Assembly (NCBI GenBank): GCA_019242465.1
Contig: JAFAVL010000601.1
Coordinates: forward strand, 1-7,410
Length of the DNA: 7,410 nt
Direction of reading: 5' to 3'
Source: Chroococcidiopsidaceae cyanobacterium CP_BM_RX_35
GTDB lineage: Bacteria; Cyanobacteriota; Cyanobacteriia; Cyanobacteriales; Chroococcidiopsidaceae
In this document: piece by piece, positions 1-5,769 of the stretch
How positions within the stretch are numbered: the stretch's first letter is position 1
Layout of the letters: every line of letters starts with the position of its first letter
Translations under genes and position numbers: made by a program
The notes under the pieces: model-generated
Told to the model about the DNA's origin: nothing
Databases searched by the model: none
Seen by the model: the letters and a program-made list of their open reading frames with translations, nothing else

Positions 1-657
1 CATTGGTATAAAGAGCGTAGCCCAGGTTGGCAACCTAGAGCCTTAATGAATGGTTTGGGCTCCATTACTACAGCAGTAGTTCTGGTCGTGATCTTGATGT
101 CAAAATTCGGGGAGGGGGCTTGGGTAGTTGTCGTCGCAGTTCCGATCCTGGTAGGCATATTCATGGCCATTCATCATCACTATAAATTTGTAGCTGAGGA
201 GGTCAGTGTTAAGGACTTAGCACCCAGAGGTTACATTCCTAGACTTAAAGTGGAAGTTTCAACCCACCCTGCAGTAGTGATAGTCGGTCAGCTGAATAAG
301 GGAACAGTGGAAGCACTTGATTATGCCCGTAGTATAGCGGATGAGATTGTTGCTATCCACGTCGATATTGGTCTAACGGACCGAGAAAAACTGCTACAAC
401 AGTGGCAAGAGTTAGAAAATGATATTTCCTTAGTCATTTTGGACTCGCCCTATCGCTCTTTGGTCGCTCCAATTTGTAAATTCGTGAGTGAGTTCGAAGC
501 GCAACATCCCGGAGTTTTATCGACGGTTGTCATTCCGGCTTTTGTCACACGTAACTGGTGGGAAGGTCTTTTGCACAATCAAACAGCCTTTTTCTTAAAA
601 CGAGCTTTGCGGGCTAAGAAGAGTCGAGTTGTGACCACTGTGAGATATTACCTCTAA
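1..657 (+). CDS. APC-superfamily permease, KimA/YdaO-like (C-terminal part, 5' end outside window)
   Basis: The frame is open from base 1 to a TAA at 655-657, so 218 C-terminal residues are visible and the start lies upstream. The first residues, H-W-Y-K-E-R-S-P-G-W with a following N-G-L-G, match the loop before the last two helices of APC-family permeases (COG0531, the group containing the Bacillus K+ importer KimA/YdaO). Two hydrophobic helices follow at about residues 18-34 and 39-57, then a histidine-rich boundary (HHHYK). From about 62 on there is a soluble tail with alternating strands and helices (PAVVIVG, GTVEALDYARSIA, DEIVAIHVDI), resembling a universal-stress-protein-like cytosolic domain. 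It ends in a basic patch and VTTVRYYL. The family transports K+ or amino acids across the inner membrane; the substrate cannot be told from this piece. The ATG at 46 is internal, not the start. The next gene overlaps the stop codon. Confidence 0.87.
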   Translation, partial: HWYKERSPGWQPRALMNGLGSITTAVVLVVILMSKFGEGAWVVVVAVPILVGIFMAIHHHYKFVAEEVSVKDLAPRGYIPRLKVEVSTHPAVVIVGQLNKGTVEALDYARSIADEIVAIHVDIGLTDREKLLQQWQELENDISLVILDSPYRSLVAPICKFVSEFEAQHPGVLSTVVIPAFVTRNWWEGLLHNQTAFFLKRALRAKKSRVVTTVRYYL

Positions 658-1070
658 TGTGCTTAAACTTAAACACACTTACATGGCTCTGGCTAACTCT
701 CATCTCACTAGCGAACAGCATACTGGGTGGGATTATATCTGTATATTCTGAAGCGCATTGGTCCCCTTGGCACATAGTTGTGTCTATACTTGTGGCCTTG
801 ATGTGGATTGTGTTTTTAGCTGGGGCTGAGGTATTGTCTGGAGCCTTGTTGTTAATTGGGGGTTGGACTTTAGCTGGAGCTTGGCTAGTAGCTTTAATTT
901 GGACTGCGATTCTCGTTTTGGTTACGGCTACGTTGAGGGCTACCAATTCTATGAAAAGCGCTGGTTTTAGTAAAACTCAGATTTTCTGGTATCTGGTCAT
1001 ATTCTCTTCAGTTGGCTTAGGTTTAGGCTGGATAATAGGGGCTGTTTTTTCCTTTAGCAAGTTTGCCTAA
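657..1070 (+). CDS. Small four-helix membrane protein, translationally coupled to the permease
   Basis: This frame encodes 137 residues that I do not recognise as a named family. Four hydrophobic segments can be seen at about residues 8-29, 38-60, 64-92 and 108-132. A short polar loop (Y-S-E-A-H-W-S-P-W-H, 30-39) follows the first, and a basic loop (ATLRATNSMKSAGFSKTQ) lies between the third and fourth. By the positive-inside rule that loop is probably cytoplasmic. Tryptophan and glycine are frequent (GGW, LAGAW, GLGLGW). The start ATG uses the last A of the permease stop (TAATG) and has only a weak GAGAT upstream, so translation probably depends on ribosomes finishing the permease. That arrangement suggests a functional link with the transporter, for example an accessory or assembly subunit, but this is inference. 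The opposite strand has an open frame that looks like a shadow of this hydrophobic gene. Confidence 0.75.
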   Translation: MCLNLNTLTWLWLTLISLANSILGGIISVYSEAHWSPWHIVVSILVALMWIVFLAGAEVLSGALLLIGGWTLAGAWLVALIWTAILVLVTATLRATNSMKSAGFSKTQIFWYLVIFSSVGLGLGWIIGAVFSFSKFA

Positions 1071-1103
1071 ATCAAAAGGCAGCTATTGTCTTCTGACGAA
1101 TGG

Positions 1104-1122
1104 TTTTGCTAACAGAGCAAAA
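1104..1122. terminator. Hairpin between convergent genes, possible bidirectional terminator
   Basis: TTTTGCT (1104-1110) and AGCAAAA (1116-1122) are perfect 7-bp inverted arms around the loop AACAG, with a possible extra G-T pair at 1103/1123. It lies 33 bp after the membrane-protein stop and directly beyond the methyltransferase stop, where a shared terminator is expected. The stem is A/T-rich at its base, and neither side has a long T-run outside it (TCTTAACC on plus), so it is not a textbook Rho-independent terminator. Confidence 0.4.
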
Positions 1123-1124
1123 TC

Positions 1125-1667
1125 TTAACCTGGTTTAAATCCAACCAATAGAGCTAGTTCCAGCCATTTCCAGTAGCAGTCTACATCTGTAAATCCAATT
1201 TCTCTCAGCCAGACAAGTTGGGTTTCCATGTCTAGCAACTTATTAGAAGGGTCTTCGGTTTCTTTCGTGATACCAATCGCGTTGAGAAAGCGTTCGTGGA
1301 CTACAGGTGTAGGAGAGGCAACATGCTCTAGGTTGCAGAACACTCCACCTGGCTCTAGTAAGTCAAACGCCTCAGCATAGAGCGATCGCTTACGTTCATC
1401 AGTGCAGTGATGAATCGCAAAACTTGACACGACGACATCGAAGCGACCAAGGGAAGGCAGAGGCAGGTCAAGGTTATGCTCTACTACCTCAACGGTTTGA
1501 TCTCCGGCAAACCGTTCTCGCACAGCTTGAAGCATGGTGGGTGAGAAATCTACAGCAATCCCAGAAGCTTGTGGACGATCAATCTTAAGTAGCGCTAGCA
1601 GCCGACCATCCCCTGTCCCAAGATCGAGGATGCGCTTGACATTTTGGGGAACGCAATCGAGCAGCAC
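1125..1667 (-). CDS. Class I SAM-dependent methyltransferase, N-terminally cut by an amber codon (GTG restart)
   Basis: From the GTG at 1667 this encodes 180 residues with a Rossmann-type methyltransferase core. Motif I is ILDLGTGDGRLLAL (residues 13-26), the acidic residue ending strand 2 is D40 in VDFSP, FDVVVSSFAIHH (76-87) is the motif IV region, and LLEPGGVF (103-110) follows. The C-terminus (WKWLELALLVGFKP) looks complete. The substrate is unknown; the protein resembles the broad Methyltransferase_25/11 group of small-molecule methyltransferases, but that is only a superfamily call. The original gene almost certainly began at the ATG at 1754: the same frame continues upstream through PHRIEGEA to a TAG at 1695-1697 and then 19 more codons with an excellent ribosome site. 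The GTG itself has AAGGAG five bases upstream, so a shortened protein may still be made. It would lack the N-terminal helix region that often closes over SAM and substrate. Functional or a young pseudogene: undecided. Confidence 0.82.
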   Translation of the reverse strand: MLLDCVPQNVKRILDLGTGDGRLLALLKIDRPQASGIAVDFSPTMLQAVRERFAGDQTVEVVEHNLDLPLPSLGRFDVVVSSFAIHHCTDERKRSLYAEAFDLLEPGGVFCNLEHVASPTPVVHERFLNAIGITKETEDPSNKLLDMETQLVWLREIGFTDVDCYWKWLELALLVGFKPG

Positions 1668-1754
1668 AGCCTCTCCTTCTATCCGATGGGGAAGCTAGTC
1701 AGCTCTAGCCAGATATCCCAAAGCATGATCGGGAGTGTCCCACAGATTTACCAT
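1668..1754 (-). pseudogene. Severed 5' part of the methyltransferase gene, with in-frame TAG
   Basis: Read from the ATG at 1754, the frame gives 19 residues (MVNLWDTPDHALGYLARAD), then TAG at 1695-1697, then LPHRIEGEA running directly into the methyltransferase frame. No frameshift is needed. W-D-x-x-D/E-H-A-x-x-Y-L-x-x-A-D followed by P-H-R-x-E-G-E is what I remember from the N-termini of related methyltransferases, so this is lost coding sequence and not chance. A single-base change would account for the stop (for example CAG, TCG or TTG to TAG). If not a sequencing error, the 19-residue piece would now be a leader peptide translated in front of the shortened gene. Confidence 0.8.
1673..1678 (-). 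promoter_or_regulatory. Internal Shine-Dalgarno-like site before the GTG restart
   Basis: AAGGAG, formed by the codons for Glu-Gly-Glu, sits five bases before the in-frame GTG at 1667-1665 and about 20 bases downstream of the amber codon. This is well placed for reinitiation by ribosomes that terminate at the TAG. Confidence 0.55.
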
Positions 1755-1905
1755 TGTGACCTCCTAATTGTAGTGAACTGTAAGCATCCCTTAATTCAGC
1801 GATGCCAATGTTTTGGTATTTATAACTTCCAGTATTTCTCTCCTGTCTTTAGCAATTACAAATTGTGTGGTACATAATCGACAACAGGTGTATGTAAAGG
1901 TTGCT
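1755..1905. promoter_or_regulatory. Divergent promoter region between methyltransferase and M14 peptidase
   Basis: This 151-bp A/T-rich gap separates two divergent genes and should hold both promoters. For the peptidase the best sigma-70-like pair I see is TTAGCA (1849-1854) with CATAAT (1873-1878), spaced 18 bp; the first box is weak. For the methyltransferase no convincing pair stands out. I did not find an NtcA site of the form GTA-N8-TAC or another operator I can name. The stretch 1813-1905 is also open in the peptidase frame but does not look coding. Confidence 0.35.
1759..1765 (-). promoter_or_regulatory. Strong Shine-Dalgarno of the original methyltransferase start
   Basis: On the minus strand AGGAGGT lies four bases before the ATG at 1754 and matches the 16S rRNA tail almost perfectly. 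It decides the ancestral start and shows that ribosomes should still load ahead of the amber codon. Confidence 0.85.
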
Positions 1906-3588
1906 ATGCCAGAGGTCCGGTTCGATAAATACTACCGCTATGAAGACTTAACTCGTATTCTCCACGGCTTAGCTGAGGAATATCCTCACCTTGTAAGTAT
2001 AGAAAGTATCGGCAAGAGTTACGAAGGTCGCGACATCTGGTTGATGAAAGTTACCTGCTACGCTACTGGTCCAGATGGGGAAAAGCCCGCCCTTTGGATT
2101 GATGGTAATATCCACTCCACCGAACTCGCACCATCCAGTACCTGCCTGTACTTCCTGCAAACATTAGTCACATCTTACGGCACCCACCCGGACATTACCC
2201 GTTGCTTAGATACCCGCACCTTCTATATTTGTCCCCGCGTTAACCCCGATGGGGCTGAGTTGTCATTGGCTGACAAGCCAAAATTTATTCGCTCCAGTAG
2301 CCGCCCCTATCCATATGACGAGCAACCCATAGATGGGTTAGTGAGCGAAGATATAGATGGCGATCGCCGCATTTTAATGATGCGGATTCCAGATGCCAAT
2401 GGAGCCTGGAAAATCTGCCCTACTGAACCTCGACTGCTGATGCGGCGGGAGCCAACGGAAACGGGTGGTGAGTATTATCGTCTCTTACCAGAAGGGCGGC
2501 TAGAAGACTATGATGGAGTTCAAATCAATATCCTGCCTCCAAAAGAAGGACTAGACCTAAACCGCAATTTTCCTGCTCAGTGGCGACAGGAGTTTGAGCA
2601 GGCAGGGGCAGGCTCTTATCCCACATCCGAGCCGGAAGTGCGATCGCTCGTCCAATTCATGACTGGTCATCCCAACATTACCGGGGCTATTGCCTTCCAC
2701 ACTTTCAGTGGTGTCTTGCTGCGCCCTTACAGCCACCTCAGCGATGAGGAATTACCAGTCAAAGACCTCTACACCTACCAGCGTATTGGCGAAAAAGGTA
2801 CCGAACTCACTGGTTACCCTGCCATCTCCGTCTTTCATGAGTTTCGATACGATCCGAAGGAGATTGTTACTGGTACCCTCGATGACTGGGCGTATGAACA
2901 CCAAGGTCTATTTAGTTGGACAGTAGAGATTTGGAGTCCCCAGCGTCAGGCTGGAATTACCGAGTACAAATATATCGATTGGTATCGGGAACACCCTTGG
3001 GAAGATGATCTTAAACTGCTGCGCTGGAGCGACGAAAAACTAGCAGGTAAGGGCTACGTTGATTGGTACCCATTTAACCATCCTCAACTAGGTCAGGTTG
3101 AACTAGGCGGTTGGGATACCATGTATGCTTGGTCAAATCCCCCTCCAGAATTTTTGGAGCAAGAGATTGCCCGTTTCCCCAACTGGCTGATTTGGCATCT
3201 GCTCATATCTCCCCGCTTAGAAATTTACCAAGCTAATGCCCAGCGACTGAGTGATAGCACTTACCGAGTGCGACTAGTGGTGCATAATACGGGTTGGCTC
3301 CCAACCTACGTGACCCAAAAGGCATTGGAAAAAAAACTCGTGCGGGGTTGCATTTGTGAAATAGAGCTACCAGAGAGTGCAACCCTAGAGACAGGCAGAG
3401 TTCGTGAGGAGTTGGGTCAGTTAGAGGGACGTGCCTACAAACCCTCAGCTCCCACACGGCGACATGGCGATCCCACACAGGATCGAGTTAAGGTGGAGTG
3501 GGTTGTTCGGGCTCCAGAGGGTAGCAGAGTGAAACTATTAGCCCGGCACGAACGTGCTGGAGTCGTCCGCACTGAAATTGTCTTATGA
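1906..3588 (+). CDS. M14 family zinc carboxypeptidase
   Basis: This encodes 560 residues of the carboxypeptidase A-like M14 fold (Peptidase_M14), which removes C-terminal residues from peptides. The start is typical of this long M14 subgroup (FDKYYRYEDL, then SIGKSYEGRDIW). Zinc ligands are H70 and E73 in GNIHSTE, and H265 in AFHTFSG. R111 (PRVNPDG) and N219-R220 (LNRNFPAQW) are probably the substrate-binding residues. E341 in WTVEIWSP is the catalytic glutamate. Between VNPDG and LNRNF there is an insertion of roughly 100 residues (EDIDGDRR, RREPTETGG, LLPEGRLEDYDG). About 130 residues after the catalytic domain form a beta-rich, CARDB-like or unknown tail. The ATG at 1906 is preferred: AAAGG lies five bases before it, and homology starts just after it. 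An upstream ATG at 1813 would add 31 residues with a hydrophobic stretch, less likely. From 1906 there is no signal peptide, so a cytoplasmic location is suggested. Substrate unknown. Confidence 0.92.
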   Translation: MPEVRFDKYYRYEDLTRILHGLAEEYPHLVSIESIGKSYEGRDIWLMKVTCYATGPDGEKPALWIDGNIHSTELAPSSTCLYFLQTLVTSYGTHPDITRCLDTRTFYICPRVNPDGAELSLADKPKFIRSSSRPYPYDEQPIDGLVSEDIDGDRRILMMRIPDANGAWKICPTEPRLLMRREPTETGGEYYRLLPEGRLEDYDGVQINILPPKEGLDLNRNFPAQWRQEFEQAGAGSYPTSEPEVRSLVQFMTGHPNITGAIAFHTFSGVLLRPYSHLSDEELPVKDLYTYQRIGEKGTELTGYPAISVFHEFRYDPKEIVTGTLDDWAYEHQGLFSWTVEIWSPQRQAGITEYKYIDWYREHPWEDDLKLLRWSDEKLAGKGYVDWYPFNHPQLGQVELGGWDTMYAWSNPPPEFLEQEIARFPNWLIWHLLISPRLEIYQANAQRLSDSTYRVRLVVHNTGWLPTYVTQKALEKKLVRGCICEIELPESATLETGRVREELGQLEGRAYKPSAPTRRHGDPTQDRVKVEWVVRAPEGSRVKLLARHERAGVVRTEIVL

Positions 3589-3595
3589 TTTGGTT

Positions 3596-4306
3596 CTATG
3601 CACGATGTCTCGTTAAGAAAGCAGGTAGGTCTACCTGGAGTGGTTGCTTTCCTAAAGGCATTGAGGACAAGTTTGACCCCATGAGTTCTATGGTTTCAAT
3701 GTCTGTTGACGGCTGAATTGCCTCAAGAATCTCTAACAGTTCATCTTCAGGATCTGGCAGTCGTTCTTCAAGAGCTGTCTTCAGTTCCAGTAATTGATGC
3801 TGGCTGTCCTTGTACAGGTTTTTCCAATAATGCACAGCAGTTTCATACTCACTAGCTTGCTGAGCTTGCTGCAACAGTTTTTCCTGTAACAGGATAGTTT
3901 CCTGTTCTAGCTGCACTAGGCGAGAGCTACCCCGCTCGCACTCTGCTTCTATTTCCTGATAGGCGTGTTGCAGTTGTGCTTGTGCTGTGTGTTGCCCGGC
4001 TAGCTGGGTTTCTAGTGCTTCAATTTTGGTCTGACCTGCTGTTAGATCTTGTTTGAGTACGCCAAGCTGTCGTTGGAGTTCGTTGATGGCTTGTTGCTGA
4101 AGATTAGCAATTTTCTCAGTTGCCACAAGTTGGGTTTCCAGTAGCTGCTGATCTGTCAGCTTTTGCCTCAACTCATTCAAGGAAGCTAGAGATTGTTCCA
4201 GCGCCTGCTCTAATTGATTCATCCGCTCTGTCTGGTTAGGCTCAGGCGACATTGAGGTGCCTTGCCCTGGGCTAGCGACTCCTTGTTCTTGTGCTAGATC
4301 GCTCAC
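3596..4306 (-). CDS. Glutamine-rich coiled-coil protein, cyanobacterial, unknown function
   Basis: This gene encodes 236 residues starting at a GTG. AGAGG (4313-4317) lies six bases upstream, and a stop just above it (TAG at 4316-4318) rules out an earlier start. Residues 1-27 are polar and probably disordered. About 28-182 is a long, almost unbroken heptad-type coiled coil rich in Gln, Leu and Glu (NQLEQALEQSL, LQQQAINELQRQL, LVQLEQETILLQEKL). Within it, YETAVHYWKNLYKDSQHQL (154-172) has aromatic residues that break the pattern and may be the conserved core. An acidic helix follows (DPEDELLEILEAI, 185-197), and the end VDLPAFLTRHR (225-235) reads like a conserved short motif. There is no signal peptide or membrane helix. 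It is the last gene of the trpC cluster, 19 bp after the DUF5340-like gene. I do not recognise a function; a structural or scaffolding role is a guess. Confidence 0.82.
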   Translation of the reverse strand: MSDLAQEQGVASPGQGTSMSPEPNQTERMNQLEQALEQSLASLNELRQKLTDQQLLETQLVATEKIANLQQQAINELQRQLGVLKQDLTAGQTKIEALETQLAGQHTAQAQLQHAYQEIEAECERGSSRLVQLEQETILLQEKLLQQAQQASEYETAVHYWKNLYKDSQHQLLELKTALEERLPDPEDELLEILEAIQPSTDIETIELMGSNLSSMPLGKQPLQVDLPAFLTRHRA

Positions 4307-4325
4307 GCAGTACCTCTATCGAGTT

Positions 4326-4652
4326 TTATCCGGGTGGTCCTTGGCTAAGTGGTAAGTAACCAGGTAGAGCTTGCTCAGGGAAGTCGCCAGAGCCACCAAG
4401 GGGCGAACCTTGAGTGACTTGCTGGGCAGTATGATGGTTGATTGACCAGCGGTGGTCAACTGGAACCTGAGACTGCCGACAACGTTCTTCAAGTTGCTTC
4501 TGTTGGGCTGCAGCTTTACGGAGAGTAATAATCAGCTGGCTAACCTGTGCCCGCAAAGCTGAATCGTGATTGACTGCTACCATTGTTTGCCGCTCTAACA
4601 GTTGCAGTAGCAGTTCGTAATGGATAGGTGAAGGAAGGAGAATCGGTTCCAT
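4326..4652 (-). CDS. Small DUF5340-like cyanobacterial protein
   Basis: This gene encodes 108 residues. The first about 72 (MEPILLPSPIHYELLLQLLE, then RQTM, SQLIITLRKAAAQQKQLEE and VPVDHRWSIN) resemble, from memory, the short cyanobacteria-restricted family DUF5340. Two amphipathic helices are likely at about 10-24 and 31-60. The remaining 36 residues are rich in Gly, Pro and Ser and look disordered; they may be a lineage-specific extension. No membrane helix or catalytic motif is seen. The ATG at 4652 fits the family's usual MEPI start, although its only purine tract (GAGAG) touches the start codon, too close for a good ribosome site. It lies 33 bp after trpC and 19 bp before the coiled-coil gene, so it is probably in the trpC transcript. 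Function unknown. Confidence 0.83.
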   Translation of the reverse strand: MEPILLPSPIHYELLLQLLERQTMVAVNHDSALRAQVSQLIITLRKAAAQQKQLEERCRQSQVPVDHRWSINHHTAQQVTQGSPLGGSGDFPEQALPGYLPLSQGPPG

Positions 4653-4659
4653 CTCTCAA

Positions 4660-4680
4660 CTATGAGGGTACTCTCATCAT
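4660..4680 (-). other. Possible mini-ORF in the trpC/DUF5340 gap
   Basis: In the minus direction, the seven codons ATG ATG AGA GTA CCC TCA TAG follow AAGGA (4686-4682), which overlaps the trpC stop. This would encode MMRVPS. It overlaps a 16-bp near-palindrome. It is a chance-sized frame; I list it because the purine tract serves neither neighbour at normal spacing. Confidence 0.15.
4662..4677. repeat. 16-bp near-palindrome upstream of the DUF5340-like gene
   Basis: ATGAGGGTACTCTCAT pairs with itself at seven of eight positions, the exception being a G-T mismatch. In the minus-strand transcript it can form a stem AUGAG/CUCAU around AGUACC. It occupies half of the 33-bp gap between trpC and the next gene. 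It could be an operator, an RNA hairpin that affects translation, or chance. Confidence 0.45.
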
Positions 4681-4685
4681 ATCCT

Positions 4686-5588
4686 TTAGGATGGAAGGAT
4701 GGGCGGGTCGGAAAATAGGGCAGCAATTGCCGCAGATGGATCGGGCTGTTTCACTAAAGACTCCCCAATTAGCACCGCCTGAGCCCCTGCGGTTGCTACT
4801 ATAGCCAAATCAGCAGAGGTGTGCAGCCCTGATTCGCTGACAACAAGGATGCCCCGCGATTCCAATTGATGATTCCGAGCTTGCAGTAGAGAGGTGGTAG
4901 TTTTCAAGTCTACCGAAAAGTTTTCTAGATTGCGGTTATTGATCCCGACCAATGTGACTCCATCTATGTCTAGCACCCGGTCTAGTTCTTCTAAAGTATG
5001 AACTTCAATCAAGGCAGCCATCTTTAAGGCATTGGTAATCTTGACAAAATATCGTAGATCTTGATCGCTGAGGATTGCAGCAATCAGCAGGACAGCATCA
5101 GCACCCCAAACCCGGGCTAGATAAATCTGGTAGGGATATATTAAAAAATCTTTACATAATAAAGGTAGGGTAAGAGCAGCGCGAATCCGAGCCAAGTTGT
5201 CAAAGCTGCCTTGGAAGAAGCGTTCATCTGTAAGCACAGAGATGCAACTGGCACCGCCTTGCTGGTATGCAGTGGCGATCGCCACCGGGTCAAAGTCTGA
5301 CCGTAGAATCCCCCGGCTGGGAGAAGCTTTTTTAACTTCAGCAATCAATGCTGGCTTGGTCTTCTCTTGCCGCAGGGCAGCAACGAAATCGCGCGGTGGC
5401 GGCGCTGTGAGAACCTGACGCTGCAACTCAACGAGTGGGAGTTTTTCTCTTCGTTGGGCAACTTCTGTCTCTTTATGCCAAACAATTTCCTCCAAAATAT
5501 GCTTTGGTGTGGCGTCAGGCATGGCAATTTCGTAGCGTAAGCTTTCTACAGCAATAGCTGGGTTAGGTGGACGGCGACGGATTTGCAT
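4686..5588 (-). CDS. trpC: Indole-3-glycerol-phosphate synthase
   Basis: This is 300 residues of the single-domain TrpC enzyme. It closes the ring of carboxyphenylamino-deoxyribulose 5-phosphate to give indole-3-glycerol phosphate, the fourth step of tryptophan synthesis in the cytoplasm. The TIM-barrel signature is complete: [12 protein letters not shown] (82-93, with E84 and catalytic K86), [12 protein letters not shown] (144-155, K146), [12 protein letters not shown] (192-203, E195), GINNRNL (215-221), VSESGL (250-255) and the phosphate-binding [11 protein letters not shown] (268-278). The length includes the extra N-terminal region of about 35 residues seen in cyanobacterial TrpC. I chose the ATG at 5588 because [10 protein letters not shown] is the usual cyanobacterial start. 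An extension to a TTG at 5627 would encode only repeat-derived [12 protein letters not shown] residues. No Shine-Dalgarno precedes the ATG; the bases there are a pyrimidine repeat. It heads a probable three-gene operon, 201 bp downstream of lpdA. Confidence 0.97.
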   Translation of the reverse strand: MQIRRRPPNPAIAVESLRYEIAMPDATPKHILEEIVWHKETEVAQRREKLPLVELQRQVLTAPPPRDFVAALRQEKTKPALIAEVKKASPSRGILRSDFDPVAIATAYQQGGASCISVLTDERFFQGSFDNLARIRAALTLPLLCKDFLIYPYQIYLARVWGADAVLLIAAILSDQDLRYFVKITNALKMAALIEVHTLEELDRVLDIDGVTLVGINNRNLENFSVDLKTTTSLLQARNHQLESRGILVVSESGLHTSADLAIVATAGAQAVLIGESLVKQPDPSAAIAALFSDPPILPS

Positions 5589-5590
5589 TT

Positions 5591-5616
5591 GTAGGGAGTA
5601 GGGGGATAGGGAGTAG
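5591..5616. repeat. Short G-rich tandem repeat (STRR-like) at the trpC start
   Basis: Consecutive units TAGGGAG, TAGGGGGA, TAGGGAG and TAG give a 7-8 bp period on the plus strand, ending two bases from the trpC start codon. This is the kind of short tandemly repeated sequence found between genes in many cyanobacteria. A diverged relative (TATAGGGGAAGTAGGGA) occurs at 5687-5703. Confidence 0.6.
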
Positions 5617-5727
5617 CGCGAAGTCAAGCAAGGGAGGTTGCCTCCGCTCTTCGTAGCTCTTCCTTTAGGAAGCTTGGAACTTCGGGTATAGGGGAAGTAG
5701 GGAATAATAATCTAAAATCCCTACTCT

Positions 5728-5769
5728 CTCAAAGGGAGCGCCGGAGTTCACTCCGGCTGCTGCTTTGAG
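5728..5769 (-). terminator. Nested hairpin downstream of lpdA, possible terminator or repeat element
   Basis: The outer arms CTCAAAG (5728-5734) and CTTTGAG (5763-5769) enclose a perfect 7-bp stem G-CCGGAG / CTCCGG-C (5740-5746 and 5751-5757) with the tetraloop TTCA. It begins about 20 bases after the lpdA stop in the direction of lpdA transcription, which suits a terminator. The T-run expected of a Rho-independent terminator is missing (AGAGTAGGG follows), so it may instead be a small palindromic repeat. Confidence 0.45.

Noticed and set aside
614..946. Minus-strand open frame of 110 codons opposite the small membrane protein
   Set aside because: It is rich in Thr, Ala, Lys and Gln, as expected from reverse reading of hydrophobic codons, and it overlaps two better plus-strand genes.
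1695..1697. Amber codon as a programmed recoding site (pyrrolysine or suppressor tRNA)
   Set aside because: No downstream recoding element or suppressor tRNA is visible, and cyanobacteria are not known to use pyrrolysine; mutation plus restart is simpler.
1644..1877. Plus-strand frame of 77 codons across the methyltransferase 5' end and the divergent gap
   Set aside because: No family resemblance; it covers the methyltransferase ribosome site and the promoter region on the wrong strand.
1813..1905. Upstream in-frame extension of the M14 peptidase beginning MVFITSSIS
   Set aside because: It has a hydrophobic stretch but no basic N-terminal residues and no ribosome site, and it runs through the divergent promoter region. 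AAAGG before the ATG at 1906 and the family start fit better.
5589..5627. N-terminal TrpC extension from the TTG at 5627
   Set aside because: It is encoded by the TAGGGAG repeat, and cyanobacterial TrpC normally starts at [10 protein letters not shown].
5591..5725. CRISPR array in the repeat-rich gap
   Set aside because: The units are 7-8 bp, directly adjacent or irregular, with no constant-length spacers and no cas genes.
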